Shown here one piece after another: positions 1-8,193 of a DNA stretch of 51,981 nucleotides. The DNA comes from Bacteroidales bacterium (lineage in GTDB: Bacteria; Bacteroidota; Bacteroidia; Bacteroidales; JAADJA01): assembly GCA_016933115.1 (NCBI GenBank), contig JAFGBL010000118.1, forward strand, positions 1-51,981, written 5' to 3'. The notes below the pieces were generated by a model that did no database searches, was not told the origin of the DNA, and saw only the letters and a list, made by a program, of their open reading frames with translations. The translations under genes were made by a program, and so were the position numbers. Numbering within the stretch: the stretch's first letter is position 1; each line of letters starts with the position of its first letter.

Positions 1-23
1 ATAATTATATTTTTAAACAGTCT

Positions 24-2111
24 CTAAGTCTCCTGAGCCTGAATGGCAGTAATCAGAACGGTACTCACTATGTCTTTGACCAAACATCCCCTGCTGAGGT
101 CATTGACCGGTTTGTTCAACCCCTGCGAAACGGGCCCGACTGCTATGGCGCCCGATGAACGTTGAACTGCTTTGTAGGTGTTATTTCCGGTGTTCAGGTC
201 GGGGAAAATAAATACCGTTGCTTTTCCGGCCACATCGCTGTTTGGCATTTTCTGACTGGCAACGGTAGCATCAATAGCTGCATCGTATTGAATGGGCCCT
301 TCGATTTTTAGATCGGGCCTGCGGGAACGGGCTATCTCAGTAGCCTTTCTGACTTTCTCAACCTCCTCACCCTTGCCCGATGTACCGGTTGAATAAGAGA
401 GCATAGCTATTCGTGGTTCGATACCAAAAGAGAGCGCAGTTTGAGCCGAACTAATGGCGATGTCAGCCAACTCTTCCGAATTGGGGTTCGGATTAAATGC
501 ACAGTCGCCGTAGACCAATACCTTATCTTCAAAAAGCATCAGGAATGAACTGGAAACGATTGAAAAGCCCGGTTTTGTTTTTATAAACTCGAATGCCGGA
601 CGGATGGTATGCTGTGTGGTATGGGCAGCCCCGGAAACCATTCCATCTGCATGGCCCTTAAATACCATCATGGTTCCCAGGTAGCTCACATCGTACATGA
701 TTTCATGTGCCTCTTCCTTCGTAATTCCTTTATGTTTACGTAATTTGAAATAGGTTGCAGCGTAATCGTTGATCAAGTCATTGTCATATGGGTCAATGAT
801 GTTGATTCCGTTTAGTTTCAAGTGGAGCGAATCTGCTTTCTTAAGTATTTCTTCTTCATTCCCAAGCAGGGTCAGATCAACCACGTCACGGCGAAGCAGG
901 ATTTCAGAAGCGCGTAAAATGCGGTCGTCCAAACCTTCGGGCAAAACAATATGTTTTCTTTTGGAACCTGCCCTTTCATAAAGCTGGTATTCGAACATAA
1001 TTGGAGTTACAACTCCGGCAGGGGTGAGGGCTATTTTTTCGATCAGTTTTTTGCCATCCACATTGGTTTCGAAATGTCCCAATGCCATTGCCATCCTTCT
1101 TTCATTATCCGGTGTAAGCAATGCTTTTATATTGTTCACATTCATGGCGGTGGCAAAGGTGTCGGTGTCGACTTTTAAAATGGCTACCGGAAGTTTTTTT
1201 ACACCATTGATAAGCCTCATCACTTCGGGATCAGGATTAATACCTCCTGATAACAATATTCCGGCAATTTTTTCATGGTTTTCAGATAGAAGCGACATGA
1301 AAAGGGTGATAAGCACATCCGACCGGTCGCCGGGTGTGATGACCAGGCAGCCGCTACCGGTATATTTAAGTATTTGTCCGATACCCATGGCCGCCACCTT
1401 AAAATCGTTCACATCATAATCGAATACATCATCGTCACCATAAATTTTCTCCGCATTCAAAGCCTTGCTGATCTGCCTGATGGTTAGTTTTTGTAAAACA
1501 TCTAATTCGGGAATAATAAAGACAATTTCATCGTTGGTTTTAAACTTGACCAACATCTCCCAAATGGCATCAATATCTTTATTATTGGCCCTGTTGACAA
1601 ACATACCGACATAGTTGCATTTTTCCCTGGCAAGCACTGCTTTAATCATTTGGGTAATATCTGCGATATCGGTTACGCTTTTACCATGACCATTGACGAC
1701 AGTAAGGACAGGTGCTCCCAAATTGTTGGCCAACCGGGTGTTGAAATCAAATTCAAATGGTTTGAGTGAACCGGTGAAATCCGTTCCCTCCACAACCACA
1801 AAATCACAATTGGCCTCCAGTTTTTTATATTTATTCAGGATGGTTGTCAGAAGGTCATCCATGTTGTTTTCCTGCAACAAGTCAAGCGCTTTCGAACTGG
1901 TTAATCCAAACATTTCATCATGCTGGAATGGTATCTTCATCCTTTTGGATACCAGGTCAATATCATGGTCGTGGTTGTTTTCGAGTTGCACAATGGGCCG
2001 GAAAAATCCCAATCGTTTTACATGCCTTGACAATATACTCATGATTCCCATCATTACCAGGGATTTTCCTGAATCCGCCTCTGCCGCCGCTATGTATAAG
2101 TTTTTTAACAT
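24..2111 (-). CDS. pta: Phosphate acetyltransferase, long form with N-terminal BioD-like and DRTGG domains
   Basis: Interconverts acetyl-CoA plus phosphate with acetyl phosphate plus CoA in the cytosolic Pta-AckA acetate pathway. The 695-residue product has the three-part layout of long Pta enzymes. A P-loop NTPase/BioD-like segment lies at the N-terminus (AEADSGKS near residues 10-17), a DRTGG-type regulatory domain in the middle, and the catalytic PTA_PTB domain from about residue 375 to the end (LPEGLDDRILRASEIL, GAAHTTQHTIRPAFEF, and a conserved glycine- and proline-rich C-terminus). The length is normal for the family. The ATG start lies about 37 bases downstream of a TATATTTG promoter -7 element. 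No acetate kinase gene is in the window; the partner may lie beyond the left edge, where only 23 bases remain. Identification is secure. Confidence 0.95.
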   Translation of the reverse strand: MLKNLYIAAAEADSGKSLVMMGIMSILSRHVKRLGFFRPIVQLENNHDHDIDLVSKRMKIPFQHDEMFGLTSSKALDLLQENNMDDLLTTILNKYKKLEANCDFVVVEGTDFTGSLKPFEFDFNTRLANNLGAPVLTVVNGHGKSVTDIADITQMIKAVLAREKCNYVGMFVNRANNKDIDAIWEMLVKFKTNDEIVFIIPELDVLQKLTIRQISKALNAEKIYGDDDVFDYDVNDFKVAAMGIGQILKYTGSGCLVITPGDRSDVLITLFMSLLSENHEKIAGILLSGGINPDPEVMRLINGVKKLPVAILKVDTDTFATAMNVNNIKALLTPDNERRMAMALGHFETNVDGKKLIEKIALTPAGVVTPIMFEYQLYERAGSKRKHIVLPEGLDDRILRASEILLRRDVVDLTLLGNEEEILKKADSLHLKLNGINIIDPYDNDLINDYAATYFKLRKHKGITKEEAHEIMYDVSYLGTMMVFKGHADGMVSGAAHTTQHTIRPAFEFIKTKPGFSIVSSSFLMLFEDKVLVYGDCAFNPNPNSEELADIAISSAQTALSFGIEPRIAMLSYSTGTSGKGEEVEKVRKATEIARSRRPDLKIEGPIQYDAAIDATVASQKMPNSDVAGKATVFIFPDLNTGNNTYKAVQRSSGAIAVGPVSQGLNKPVNDLSRGCLVKDIVSTVLITAIQAQET

Positions 2112-2147
2112 GCTTTTTTTAAAAATTCACTGATCCGATTTTGCGTG

Positions 2148-2155
2148 CAAATATA
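2148..2155 (-). promoter_or_regulatory. Promoter -7 element of pta
   Basis: Read on the minus strand this is TATATTTG, matching the Bacteroidota TAnnTTTG consensus, 37 bases upstream of the pta start. No clear -33 TTG was found at the usual distance, so this is a moderate call. Confidence 0.45.
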
Positions 2156-2273
2156 TAAATCTATTGTCGGTTTTTGGGGTTCAGATGTTAATTAATTAAC
2201 AATTTTTAAATGCGGACTAACAGGTTTCTGTCTTATTGGCCAGCTTTGACATTTTAGGTTTTTTGATAAATAA

Positions 2274-2303
2274 AAAATCCCAACCGACCTCGACTGGGAT
2301 TTT
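2274..2303 (-). terminator. Rho-independent terminator after the peroxiredoxin operon
   Basis: AAAATCCCA at 2274-2282 and TGGGATTTT at 2295-2303 form a perfect 9-bp stem around a 12-base loop. On the minus strand the stem is followed by a T-rich run. It starts 20 bases past the peroxiredoxin stop codon. The A/T-rich arms could also stop transcription arriving from the other side. Confidence 0.75.
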
Positions 2304-2323
2304 AAAAAATTCTAAAAACCTAA

Positions 2324-3037
2324 TTACTTTTTCAGTACGGCATCCAGTACCTCTTTTTCTTCGAGTTTTTTGGTACAGAAAAACCAGTCGTAACATTTCA
2401 TATCTTCTTTGCCTTCCATGCGATCTGCTGCTGTGCCGCATGATCCTGCCGGTGGCACTATTACATCATCTCCCGGGCGCCAATCAGCTGGGGTGGCTAT
2501 TCCAAATTTATCGGCAGTTTGCAATGCGATCAGTATCCGGTACATTTCATCAAAGTTTCGACCTAAACTTAATGGATAATAAAGTATGGTCCTGATGGTT
2601 CCTTTTGGATCTATAAAAAATACAGCCCTAACGGCTTGTGTATTGGATTCGCCCGGCTGGATCATGCCATATTTATTGGCAACTGACATAGTAATGTCTT
2701 CAATTAAGGGGAATTTTACTTCAATGTTCTTCATCCCTTTATATTCAATTTTATCCTTAATTGTTCTGAGCCATGCAATATGGCTATACAATCCGTCAAT
2801 TGACAATCCAACCAGTTTGCAATTGGCTTTGGCGAATTTTTGCTCTAAATGAGCAAAAGTCATAAACTCTGAAGTGCAAACCGGTGTAAAGTCAGCCGGA
2901 TGGCTGAACAGGATCACCCATTCACCTTGGTAATCATCCGGGAAAATGATTTTACCCTGTGTTGTTTTTGCTTCAAATTTAGGTGCAGGGTCTCCTATTC
3001 TGGGCATTGACACCACTTGTTTTTGTTGTTCTTCCAT
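2324..3037 (-). CDS. 1-Cys type (Prx6-like) peroxiredoxin
   Basis: Cytosolic thiol peroxidase that reduces hydrogen peroxide and organic hydroperoxides. The 237-residue protein has the AhpC/TSA fold with the peroxidatic motif PADFTPVCTSEF (Cys54) and the long C-terminal extension of the Prx6 group. That group includes archaeal-type enzymes carrying extra C-terminal cysteines, and here there is a GSCGTAADR segment and two further cysteines in the tail. It is the last gene of a minus-strand operon after a Fur-family regulator and a bacterioferritin-like gene, with gaps of 18 and 22 bases, and a strong terminator follows. This points to peroxide-responsive control together with iron storage. It differs from the AhpC-type enzyme at 25410-26114, which has the canonical resolving-cysteine motif VCPAGW. 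An in-frame ATG at codon 11 could be an alternative start. Confidence 0.9.
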   Translation of the reverse strand: MEEQQKQVVSMPRIGDPAPKFEAKTTQGKIIFPDDYQGEWVILFSHPADFTPVCTSEFMTFAHLEQKFAKANCKLVGLSIDGLYSHIAWLRTIKDKIEYKGMKNIEVKFPLIEDITMSVANKYGMIQPGESNTQAVRAVFFIDPKGTIRTILYYPLSLGRNFDEMYRILIALQTADKFGIATPADWRPGDDVIVPPAGSCGTAADRMEGKEDMKCYDWFFCTKKLEEKEVLDAVLKK

Positions 3038-3059
3038 TTGTTTAAAGTTTTAATGTTTA

Positions 3060-3557
3060 TTAATCATTTGTTTTTCCTGATGAAATACTTTTACTTCGTT
3101 CGATGGATTGAAGGGCGAGGTAATTATCGCCAAACCTTGCCATATTTTCCAGTTCGTCATCAAACTGGTTGTAATGGCGTTCTTCATCTTCAACCAGTGC
3201 TTCGAAGATTTTTTTAGATACAGCATCAGCATTTTGGGCACATTCGTTGGCCCAGATGTTATAATCCCGTGCACTTTCTTCTTCCATCTTTCTGGCCAGG
3301 GTTAACATTTCTTCTACTTCATGGATTTTTTTCACATCCATGGCCGGTTTCATTTCCACATCACCTTTCAGGAACAATATCCTTTCGGCAAGGTCCTCAA
3401 CATGTCTCATTTCATCAATAGCCGTTTTCTTAAATAAACCTGCCAGCAGGTCATATCCCTGGTCATCGCATTGGAAATGGAAATACATGTACTGGTGCAC
3501 TGCTGAAAGCTCATCTCCGACAGCTTTGTTAAGCAATTCAATACTTTTTTCTTTCAT
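3060..3557 (-). CDS. Bacterioferritin-like ferritin-superfamily protein
   Basis: Four-helix-bundle ferritin-like protein of 165 residues, probably forming an iron-storage shell that oxidises Fe(II) and so limits Fenton chemistry. Di-iron ligands can be placed at Glu16 (GDELSAVHQY), Glu49 and His52 (AIDEMRHVEDL), a Glu near 92-94 (MEEES), and Glu125 and His128 (VEDEERHYN). Met50 in DEMRH sits where bacterioferritins carry the haem-ligand methionine, and the following ERILFLKGDVE is also bacterioferritin-like. That argues for Bfr over rubrerythrin; the C-terminal rubredoxin domain of rubrerythrin is absent. It lies between a Fur-family regulator and a peroxiredoxin in one operon. Whether haem is bound cannot be decided from sequence. 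Confidence 0.85.
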   Translation of the reverse strand: MKEKSIELLNKAVGDELSAVHQYMYFHFQCDDQGYDLLAGLFKKTAIDEMRHVEDLAERILFLKGDVEMKPAMDVKKIHEVEEMLTLARKMEEESARDYNIWANECAQNADAVSKKIFEALVEDEERHYNQFDDELENMARFGDNYLALQSIERSKSISSGKTND

Positions 3558-3575
3558 TTCTTGTTTTTTTAATGG

Positions 3576-3998
3576 TTATTTTTCATCCTCAAATTTACCA
3601 ATAATATGAAGCCTGAAATCTTCAATCCGGAAGTCAGGAATAGATTTTTTCCTGAAATATTCCTCCAGGAGATTATTCAGGTCTTCATCGAAGTAGTCCT
3701 CAATCCGGTCCGATTGGCTCGAATATATATGATGGTGTTTTTCCAGTATGGAATCATACCTCATCACATCTTTTTCTGTCTTTACCTTTCGGATGATTCC
3801 TTTATCTACAAAAGTTTCCAGTGTTTTGTAAACAGTGCCCGTTGCAATGTACGGATGATTTTTATGGATGAATTCAATGATCCTGTCAGCTGAAGGATGC
3901 CCCGAAACCTGTCCAAAAGCTTCCAGTACGGCAATCCTCTGAGGAGTGACTTTCAATCCGTTATTTACAAGGTGATTTTGTATCTCGCCGAAATCCAT
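3576..3998 (-). CDS. Fur/PerR-family regulator lacking the structural-zinc cysteines
   Basis: Metal-dependent winged-helix repressor of 140 residues. The N-terminal DNA-binding domain carries GLKVTPQRIAVLEAF and TGTVYKTLETFVDKG, and the dimerisation domain has the HHH metal-site motif (KHHHIY). The usual CxxC of the first structural zinc pair is replaced by SSQS, and there is no second CxxC at the C-terminus, so this protein seems to lack the structural zinc site altogether. It is the first gene of an operon with a bacterioferritin-like gene and a peroxiredoxin, which suggests a PerR-like peroxide or iron sensor. A perfect 17-bp inverted repeat just upstream is a good autoregulatory operator. 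It is clearly paralogous to the regulator at 24479-24916, sharing KVKTEKDVMRYD. PerR versus Fur function is inferred from context. Confidence 0.88.
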   Translation of the reverse strand: MDFGEIQNHLVNNGLKVTPQRIAVLEAFGQVSGHPSADRIIEFIHKNHPYIATGTVYKTLETFVDKGIIRKVKTEKDVMRYDSILEKHHHIYSSQSDRIEDYFDEDLNNLLEEYFRKKSIPDFRIEDFRLHIIGKFEDEK

Positions 3999-4014
3999 AT
4001 CTTCATATTACTAA

Positions 4015-4031
4015 ATAAGAATAATTCTTAT
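4015..4031. promoter_or_regulatory. Fur/PerR-type operator (perfect 8-1-8 inverted repeat)
   Basis: ATAAGAATAATTCTTAT is a perfect inverted repeat with a single central base. Its inner part has the 7-1-7 layout of PerR/Fur boxes. It lies between the predicted transcription start and the start codon of the Fur-family gene, where bound repressor would block transcription. Confidence 0.65.
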
Positions 4032-4043
4032 CAAAGAATTGTG

Positions 4044-4074
4044 CAAAATTATTTTTTTTACATTTAAATGTCAA
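4044..4074 (-). promoter_or_regulatory. Promoter of the Fur-bacterioferritin-peroxiredoxin operon
   Basis: On the minus strand the -33 TTG is at 4074-4072 and the -7 TAATTTTG at 4051-4044, separated by 20 bases. Both sequence and spacing match the Bacteroidota primary-sigma consensus. The operator palindrome follows 13 bases downstream. Confidence 0.65.
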
Positions 4075-4156
4075 GAAATAATTGATAAAATTTTCAAAAA
4101 TTTGCATAAACCTTTCAATTCAATAGGTTATATCACATATGGTTTTGGTTATTTTC

Positions 4157-4164
4157 TATTTTTG
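4157..4164 (+). promoter_or_regulatory. Promoter -7 element of the lipoprotein pair
   Basis: TATTTTTG matches TAnnTTTG and lies 61 bases before the start of the TPR lipoprotein. No well-spaced -33 TTG is visible, so confidence is modest. Confidence 0.4.
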
Positions 4165-4225
4165 TATAAAAAATTTTGCCATCGGGCCAGATAATAGTAA
4201 TTTGCAGATCAAATTTATTTGAATA

Positions 4226-5599
4226 ATGAAAAAATTACTACCCTTTTACCTGATTTGTTTTTTAATCATTGCCGGATGTGCCTCCAAGCGTTTCACCAAG
4301 AAAGCCGATAAATTTGAAGAAGCCGGACTGTACCAGGATGCTGCTGAGTATTACTATGAGGCGGCCAAAAGAAAGGACAGCAATGTAGATGCTAAACTTG
4401 GACTGAGAAAAAACGGGCAACTGGTTCTCGAAAATAAACTTTTTGAATTCAACAAGGCATACCAGCAGGCCGATTATAAAACTTCCGTTTATAATTTCCT
4501 GGATGCTGAAAAGTATTACAATAAAATCAAATCTGTAGGTGTCAACCTTGATTTTCCTGAGATCGACCGTTCACACTATATAGAAGCAAAGGAGGAATAT
4601 TTGCAAGTGCGCTATGCCGAAGGCCTGGATAACCTGAACAGGGAAGATTTTGATGCAGCCAGGAAAATATTTGAAGAAATCACAGAAATTGACCGGAATT
4701 ACAAAGACGCTGCAGAAAATTACAAAACTGCCAAATACGAACCTATGTACCGCGATGGGATTAGCCAGCTCGACAATGGCCTTTACAGAAAAGCGTATTA
4801 TACTTTCAACGGGATAATACAAGGAACCGGGCAGTACAAGCAAAGTTCAACCCTTATGGATGAGGCAAGAGAAAAAGGTACCATAACCATACTTATAACC
4901 GATTTTTCGGGTTCAAATTACAATGAACGTGAGTATGCAAAGGATATCACATCCAATATAAAGTCGCAAATCAATTCACTTGATAATCCTTTCATCCGGG
5001 TGATGGATGCCAGCGGAGCTCCGGGATCACCCTCCGGAAATTTTTTCAATGGGACGGAAATCGATATGCAGGCAGCTAACCTGGCAGGTATAGATGCATT
5101 ATTGATTGGAAATGTTGATAACGTCACATTGATATCGGGTAAATTGAACAAGACAATTCAACCCGGCTACATCAGGGAGGTGACCAAAATCAAGAATGAA
5201 GCCGGTGAAGAGGTAGAAAAGATCAATTACCATAAAACCGAATATGAAGAATACAGTATCCGGAATCAATCGGGTTTGGAGATGAATTTCAAACTGGTTT
5301 CAACTGAAACGAGCGAAATCCTGGTTTCGGATGCATATACCCTATCTAATGCTGATGATGCCCATTATGCAAAGTTTAAAGGTGATAAAAACAACCTTGT
5401 TCCAGGCTACTGGAAATATAAGGACCGAAAGTCATCGGAAGATGTTGTGAAAGATGAAAAAGGGGAAATCAGGAAACTCAAAAACCTGATCGGAGCGAGT
5501 CAATCGATAAAATCTTCTGTCGTTTTACTGAATGAATTGATAAATGAAGCTACAAACCGTATAAAAAACAAAGTTGATTTATACAATCCGGAGGAATGA
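4226..5599 (+). CDS. TPR-containing outer-envelope lipoprotein with CsgG-like C-terminal domain
   Basis: A 457-residue lipoprotein: an N-terminal hydrophobic segment ends in IIAGCASK, giving the lipidated Cys near residue 18. The first half (to about 215) is helical with TPR-like repeats (EAGLYQDAAEYYYEAAKR, EDFDAARKIFEEI, LDNGLYRKAYYTFNGI). The second half begins GTITILITDFSGSNYNEREYAKDI and continues to a helical C-terminus. It resembles the alpha/beta domain of CsgG/TolB-N-like envelope proteins, where short peptides such as ALLIGNV recur. The stop overlaps the start of the next gene by four bases, so the two are translationally coupled. The neighbour is an LPP20-family lipoprotein. The likely place of action is the inner face of the outer membrane, perhaps as part of a secretion or surface assembly. 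No specific function can be assigned. Confidence 0.75.
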   Translation: MKKLLPFYLICFLIIAGCASKRFTKKADKFEEAGLYQDAAEYYYEAAKRKDSNVDAKLGLRKNGQLVLENKLFEFNKAYQQADYKTSVYNFLDAEKYYNKIKSVGVNLDFPEIDRSHYIEAKEEYLQVRYAEGLDNLNREDFDAARKIFEEITEIDRNYKDAAENYKTAKYEPMYRDGISQLDNGLYRKAYYTFNGIIQGTGQYKQSSTLMDEAREKGTITILITDFSGSNYNEREYAKDITSNIKSQINSLDNPFIRVMDASGAPGSPSGNFFNGTEIDMQAANLAGIDALLIGNVDNVTLISGKLNKTIQPGYIREVTKIKNEAGEEVEKINYHKTEYEEYSIRNQSGLEMNFKLVSTETSEILVSDAYTLSNADDAHYAKFKGDKNNLVPGYWKYKDRKSSEDVVKDEKGEIRKLKNLIGASQSIKSSVVLLNELINEATNRIKNKVDLYNPEE

Positions 5600-6942
5600 A
5601 TAAATTTTACATCTTTTTTTTAATTGTATTATTGGCATCATGCGCAGCCAAGAAAAAAGCTGCTGAATTTGCCATGCAACCCGAATGGATCAAACAGAAA
5701 CCAATCATTCCAGGATATTATGTTGGAGTGGGATCGACAAAAAAAGTTGGGACTTCTGCGCAATATATCGCCAGTGCTCGAAAAGATGCGCTTGCCGACC
5801 TGGCAGCCGAAGTGTCGGTGCAAGTAAGTTCAACCTCTGTGTTACATACCATCGAAACACAATACGGCCATTCCGAAACCTTCAGCCAGCGCATTGAAAC
5901 CAGTACATCCGATTACCTTGAAGGGTTCGAACCGGTGGAGTCATATGAAAATGAAGATTCCTACTGGGTTTACTTCAGGGTAAGCAAGGAAACCTACCAG
6001 GAAATGAAAGCCAAAAAGAAAATGGAAGCACTGGCAGCGGCAATGGCCAAATTTGAATCGGGTCTGAGTGCCGAACAAACCAATAAACCTGTTGAAGCGC
6101 TCACCTTTTACCTGCAAGGCCTTCAAGCCATTAAGGGATATATGCAGGAAGAAACTGCAATGGAGCGCAATGGGAAATTATTGGACATCGGAAATGAGTT
6201 GTTTTCATCCTTTAACCGGATTTTAACCGGATTGGCGATTGTTGCTGCTACTTCACAAATAGAGGTAAAGCGAGGCGAAAAGGACACCCCGGAACTAAAT
6301 TTTAGCCTGCTTTTTAATGATTCTCCGGTGCAGGGGGTTCCTGTCGAATTTAAATATTCAGGTGGGTTTTTCAGGCAGGGCAGGCAAATCTCCGATCAGG
6401 AAGGATTGGTTCATTTGCAACCGGGAGTGATTTATTCACGAAATAAAAAGGAGACAATTGAAGCGGTCATTGACTTAAAAGACATAGCTCAAAAAGCTGT
6501 GGATGACCTGTTCATCCGTGGGCTTTTGGCCAAAAGATCGATCGATCCGGCAACAGTGACAGTTGTAATCGTACAACCGGCACTTTCGGTAAATATTCTT
6601 AACGATTGTGGGGATTTCAACTGCGATCAAATCCGGAAGGACTTTTCCGAAATTTCTTTCCGTGAAGGATATGATATTCAACCAGCAGAAAAAGCTGATT
6701 ATATCTTTAGTCTTAATTTTTCGACAAAACCCGGTGAAAGTGCAGGTGGCCTGACCTCTGTATATCTTGATGCGGATCTCATTATGAAAGATGCACATAA
6801 TAAAAACTTGTGGGTAAAAAAAATAAATCAAATAAAAGGGATTGGGAAAAACCTGCAGGAAGCGGGCAGCAATGCCTTTGATGAACTGGTCTCCAGCCTC
6901 GACCGGATCTATTTCAAGCAGGGAATGGAACAGTTGAAATAG
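5596..6942 (+). CDS. LPP20-family lipoprotein
   Basis: A 448-residue lipoprotein with signal LIVLLASCAAKK (lipidated Cys near 16). Residues about 28-140 match the LPP20/FlgP-like domain: a WIKQKPIIPGYYVGVGS start, an ARKDALADLAAEVSVQVSS helix, and a VYFRVSKETYQEM strand-helix end. The downstream region, up to the C-terminus, is a longer beta-rich extension without a family I recognise. It overlaps the preceding TPR/CsgG-like lipoprotein gene by four bases (ATGA), which implies joint production and probably one complex. Proteins of this family in other bacteria sit in the outer membrane near flagellar or surface structures. No flagellar genes are present here, so a structural or assembly role in the envelope is only inferred. 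Confidence 0.8.
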   Translation: MNKFYIFFLIVLLASCAAKKKAAEFAMQPEWIKQKPIIPGYYVGVGSTKKVGTSAQYIASARKDALADLAAEVSVQVSSTSVLHTIETQYGHSETFSQRIETSTSDYLEGFEPVESYENEDSYWVYFRVSKETYQEMKAKKKMEALAAAMAKFESGLSAEQTNKPVEALTFYLQGLQAIKGYMQEETAMERNGKLLDIGNELFSSFNRILTGLAIVAATSQIEVKRGEKDTPELNFSLLFNDSPVQGVPVEFKYSGGFFRQGRQISDQEGLVHLQPGVIYSRNKKETIEAVIDLKDIAQKAVDDLFIRGLLAKRSIDPATVTVVIVQPALSVNILNDCGDFNCDQIRKDFSEISFREGYDIQPAEKADYIFSLNFSTKPGESAGGLTSVYLDADLIMKDAHNKNLWVKKINQIKGIGKNLQEAGSNAFDELVSSLDRIYFKQGMEQLK

Positions 6943-6970
6943 CTGGTTTTTCACATTCAAATATAAGTAT

Positions 6971-6978
6971 TACCTTTG
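6971..6978 (+). promoter_or_regulatory. Promoter -7 element of the FKBP gene
   Basis: TACCTTTG matches the TAnnTTTG consensus and lies 170 bases upstream of the FKBP start, implying a leader of about 160 bases. No convincing -33 was found. Confidence 0.45.
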
Positions 6979-7147
6979 CAAATCTTAGAAGATGATCATG
7001 ATTTAACTTTTGAGTTTTTCTGTTTGGGAATTTTCACAGTTTTTTCAATTATCGATTCTTGAAATTATTAAATCCCGGAAAATTTTTAGATCTGTATACC
7101 GCAGTCCCCGATTTTTTGGGTATCAATGAATGTTAAAATGAATTATT

Positions 7148-7576
7148 ATGGCACAAGTAAAAGTTGGAGATACCATAAAGGTACATTATACAGGAAAATT
7201 GACCGATGGAACCGTATTTGATTCTTCAGAAGGCGAAATGCCGCTGGAGTTTGAAGTTGGGGCCGGAAATCTGATAACAGGTTTCGAACAAGGGGTCATT
7301 GGAATGAAAAAGGATGAAAACAAAACCATTAGTATCAAAGCCGAGGATGCCTATGGAGAGGTGAGAGAAGAATTGTTCTTCGAAATTGAAAAAAGCCAGT
7401 TGCCCGAAGATTTGAAACCCGAAACCGGAATGGAACTCATTTCGCGACAGGCCAACGGTGATGAAATAATGGTGACCGTAACGGATGTAAAACCCGATTC
7501 AATTATTATCGACGCCAACCATAAACTGGCAGGAATGGATCTGATTTTTGACGTAAAACTGGTTGAAATCAAATAG
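7148..7576 (+). CDS. FKBP-type peptidyl-prolyl isomerase, SlyD-like
   Basis: Cytosolic proline isomerase and probable folding helper of 142 residues. The FKBP core is split as in SlyD: VGDTIKVHYTGKLTDGTVFDSS at the N-terminus, then LITGFEQGVIGMKKDE, an inserted flap (IF) chaperone domain (residues about 70-120, AEDAYGEVREELFFEI through the variable loop), and a closing strand DLIFDVKLVEI. The histidine- and cysteine-rich metal-binding tail of E. coli SlyD is absent. It is monocistronic, with a long leader and no obvious partner. Confidence 0.92.
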   Translation: MAQVKVGDTIKVHYTGKLTDGTVFDSSEGEMPLEFEVGAGNLITGFEQGVIGMKKDENKTISIKAEDAYGEVREELFFEIEKSQLPEDLKPETGMELISRQANGDEIMVTVTDVKPDSIIIDANHKLAGMDLIFDVKLVEIK

Positions 7577-7602
7577 TAAAGAAATAAGATTCGGATATTT
7601 GA

Positions 7603-8163
7603 TTATTGATCAGGTGTACTGGTCCCGAATTTCTTAATGATTTTCCCTGTTGTTGTAAATGAAATACCCTGATTCATTTGGGTTGTAATCATTATTGCTT
7701 CGATAATGGGGCTACTTACATGATACTGGCAATACCATTCCACGATAAAATTTGCCCCGATACCACCCGTTTTATCTTGTTCGTCTATAGTGATATTGTT
7801 TGTTTCCAAAGGGGATAAGGATATCGGCTGCCGAAGGAATTTTTTAATCAAATTTCCCTTTGTATCGTGATAGTTTATATTTTTTATAACGATCAGATTT
7901 TCCAGGTCAGTATTGTGAATGCTTAGTGTGGCCGCCAATTCTATTGTTTTACCTGCATCTCCATAAAATATTTCGGAATAGATCGGTACATAAATCAATT
8001 CTCCATAAAATATAGCGGTATCTCTTTCAATCAGATATGTCTGGTCGAATTTGCCTGGTTCATTATTGTGTGCCCCGATGCTATCATCATTATTTTGTGA
8101 AGGGTTGCAACTTGCACCAACTATTGCAATACACAAAAAGAATAAAGGAAATTTAGTTTTCAT
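7603..8163 (-). CDS. DUF3124 lipoprotein
   Basis: A 186-residue exported protein with lipoprotein signal FFLCIAIVGASCNPSQ (Cys near 19). The body matches DUF3124: YVPIYSEIFYGD near residue 60, a LAATLSIHNTD strand pair, and a final FIVEWYC region followed by a conserved helix and strand. The function of the family is unknown; the predicted location is the periplasmic face of an outer or inner membrane. It converges with the FKBP gene across a 26-base gap. A minus-strand TAAATTTG element lies just upstream. Confidence 0.8.
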   Translation of the reverse strand: MKTKFPLFFLCIAIVGASCNPSQNNDDSIGAHNNEPGKFDQTYLIERDTAIFYGELIYVPIYSEIFYGDAGKTIELAATLSIHNTDLENLIVIKNINYHDTKGNLIKKFLRQPISLSPLETNNITIDEQDKTGGIGANFIVEWYCQYHVSSPIIEAIMITTQMNQGISFTTTGKIIKKFGTSTPDQ

Positions 8164-8185
8164 TGCTACCTGGTATATTTCTTTT

Positions 8186-8193
8186 CAAATTTA
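8186..8193 (-). promoter_or_regulatory. Promoter -7 element of the DUF3124 lipoprotein gene
   Basis: Minus-strand TAAATTTG, 23 bases upstream of the start codon, matches TAnnTTTG. There is no well-placed -33. Confidence 0.4.

Noticed and set aside
769..2133. Open frames on the plus strand opposite pta, and the similar frames opposite or inside uvrB, yidC and the kinase genes
   Set aside because: They lie within clear genes, have no family features, and are the usual antisense or shifted-frame shadows.
3060..3557. Rubrerythrin
   Set aside because: There is no rubredoxin-type CxxC domain, and the DEMRH and ERILFLKG motifs fit bacterioferritin better.
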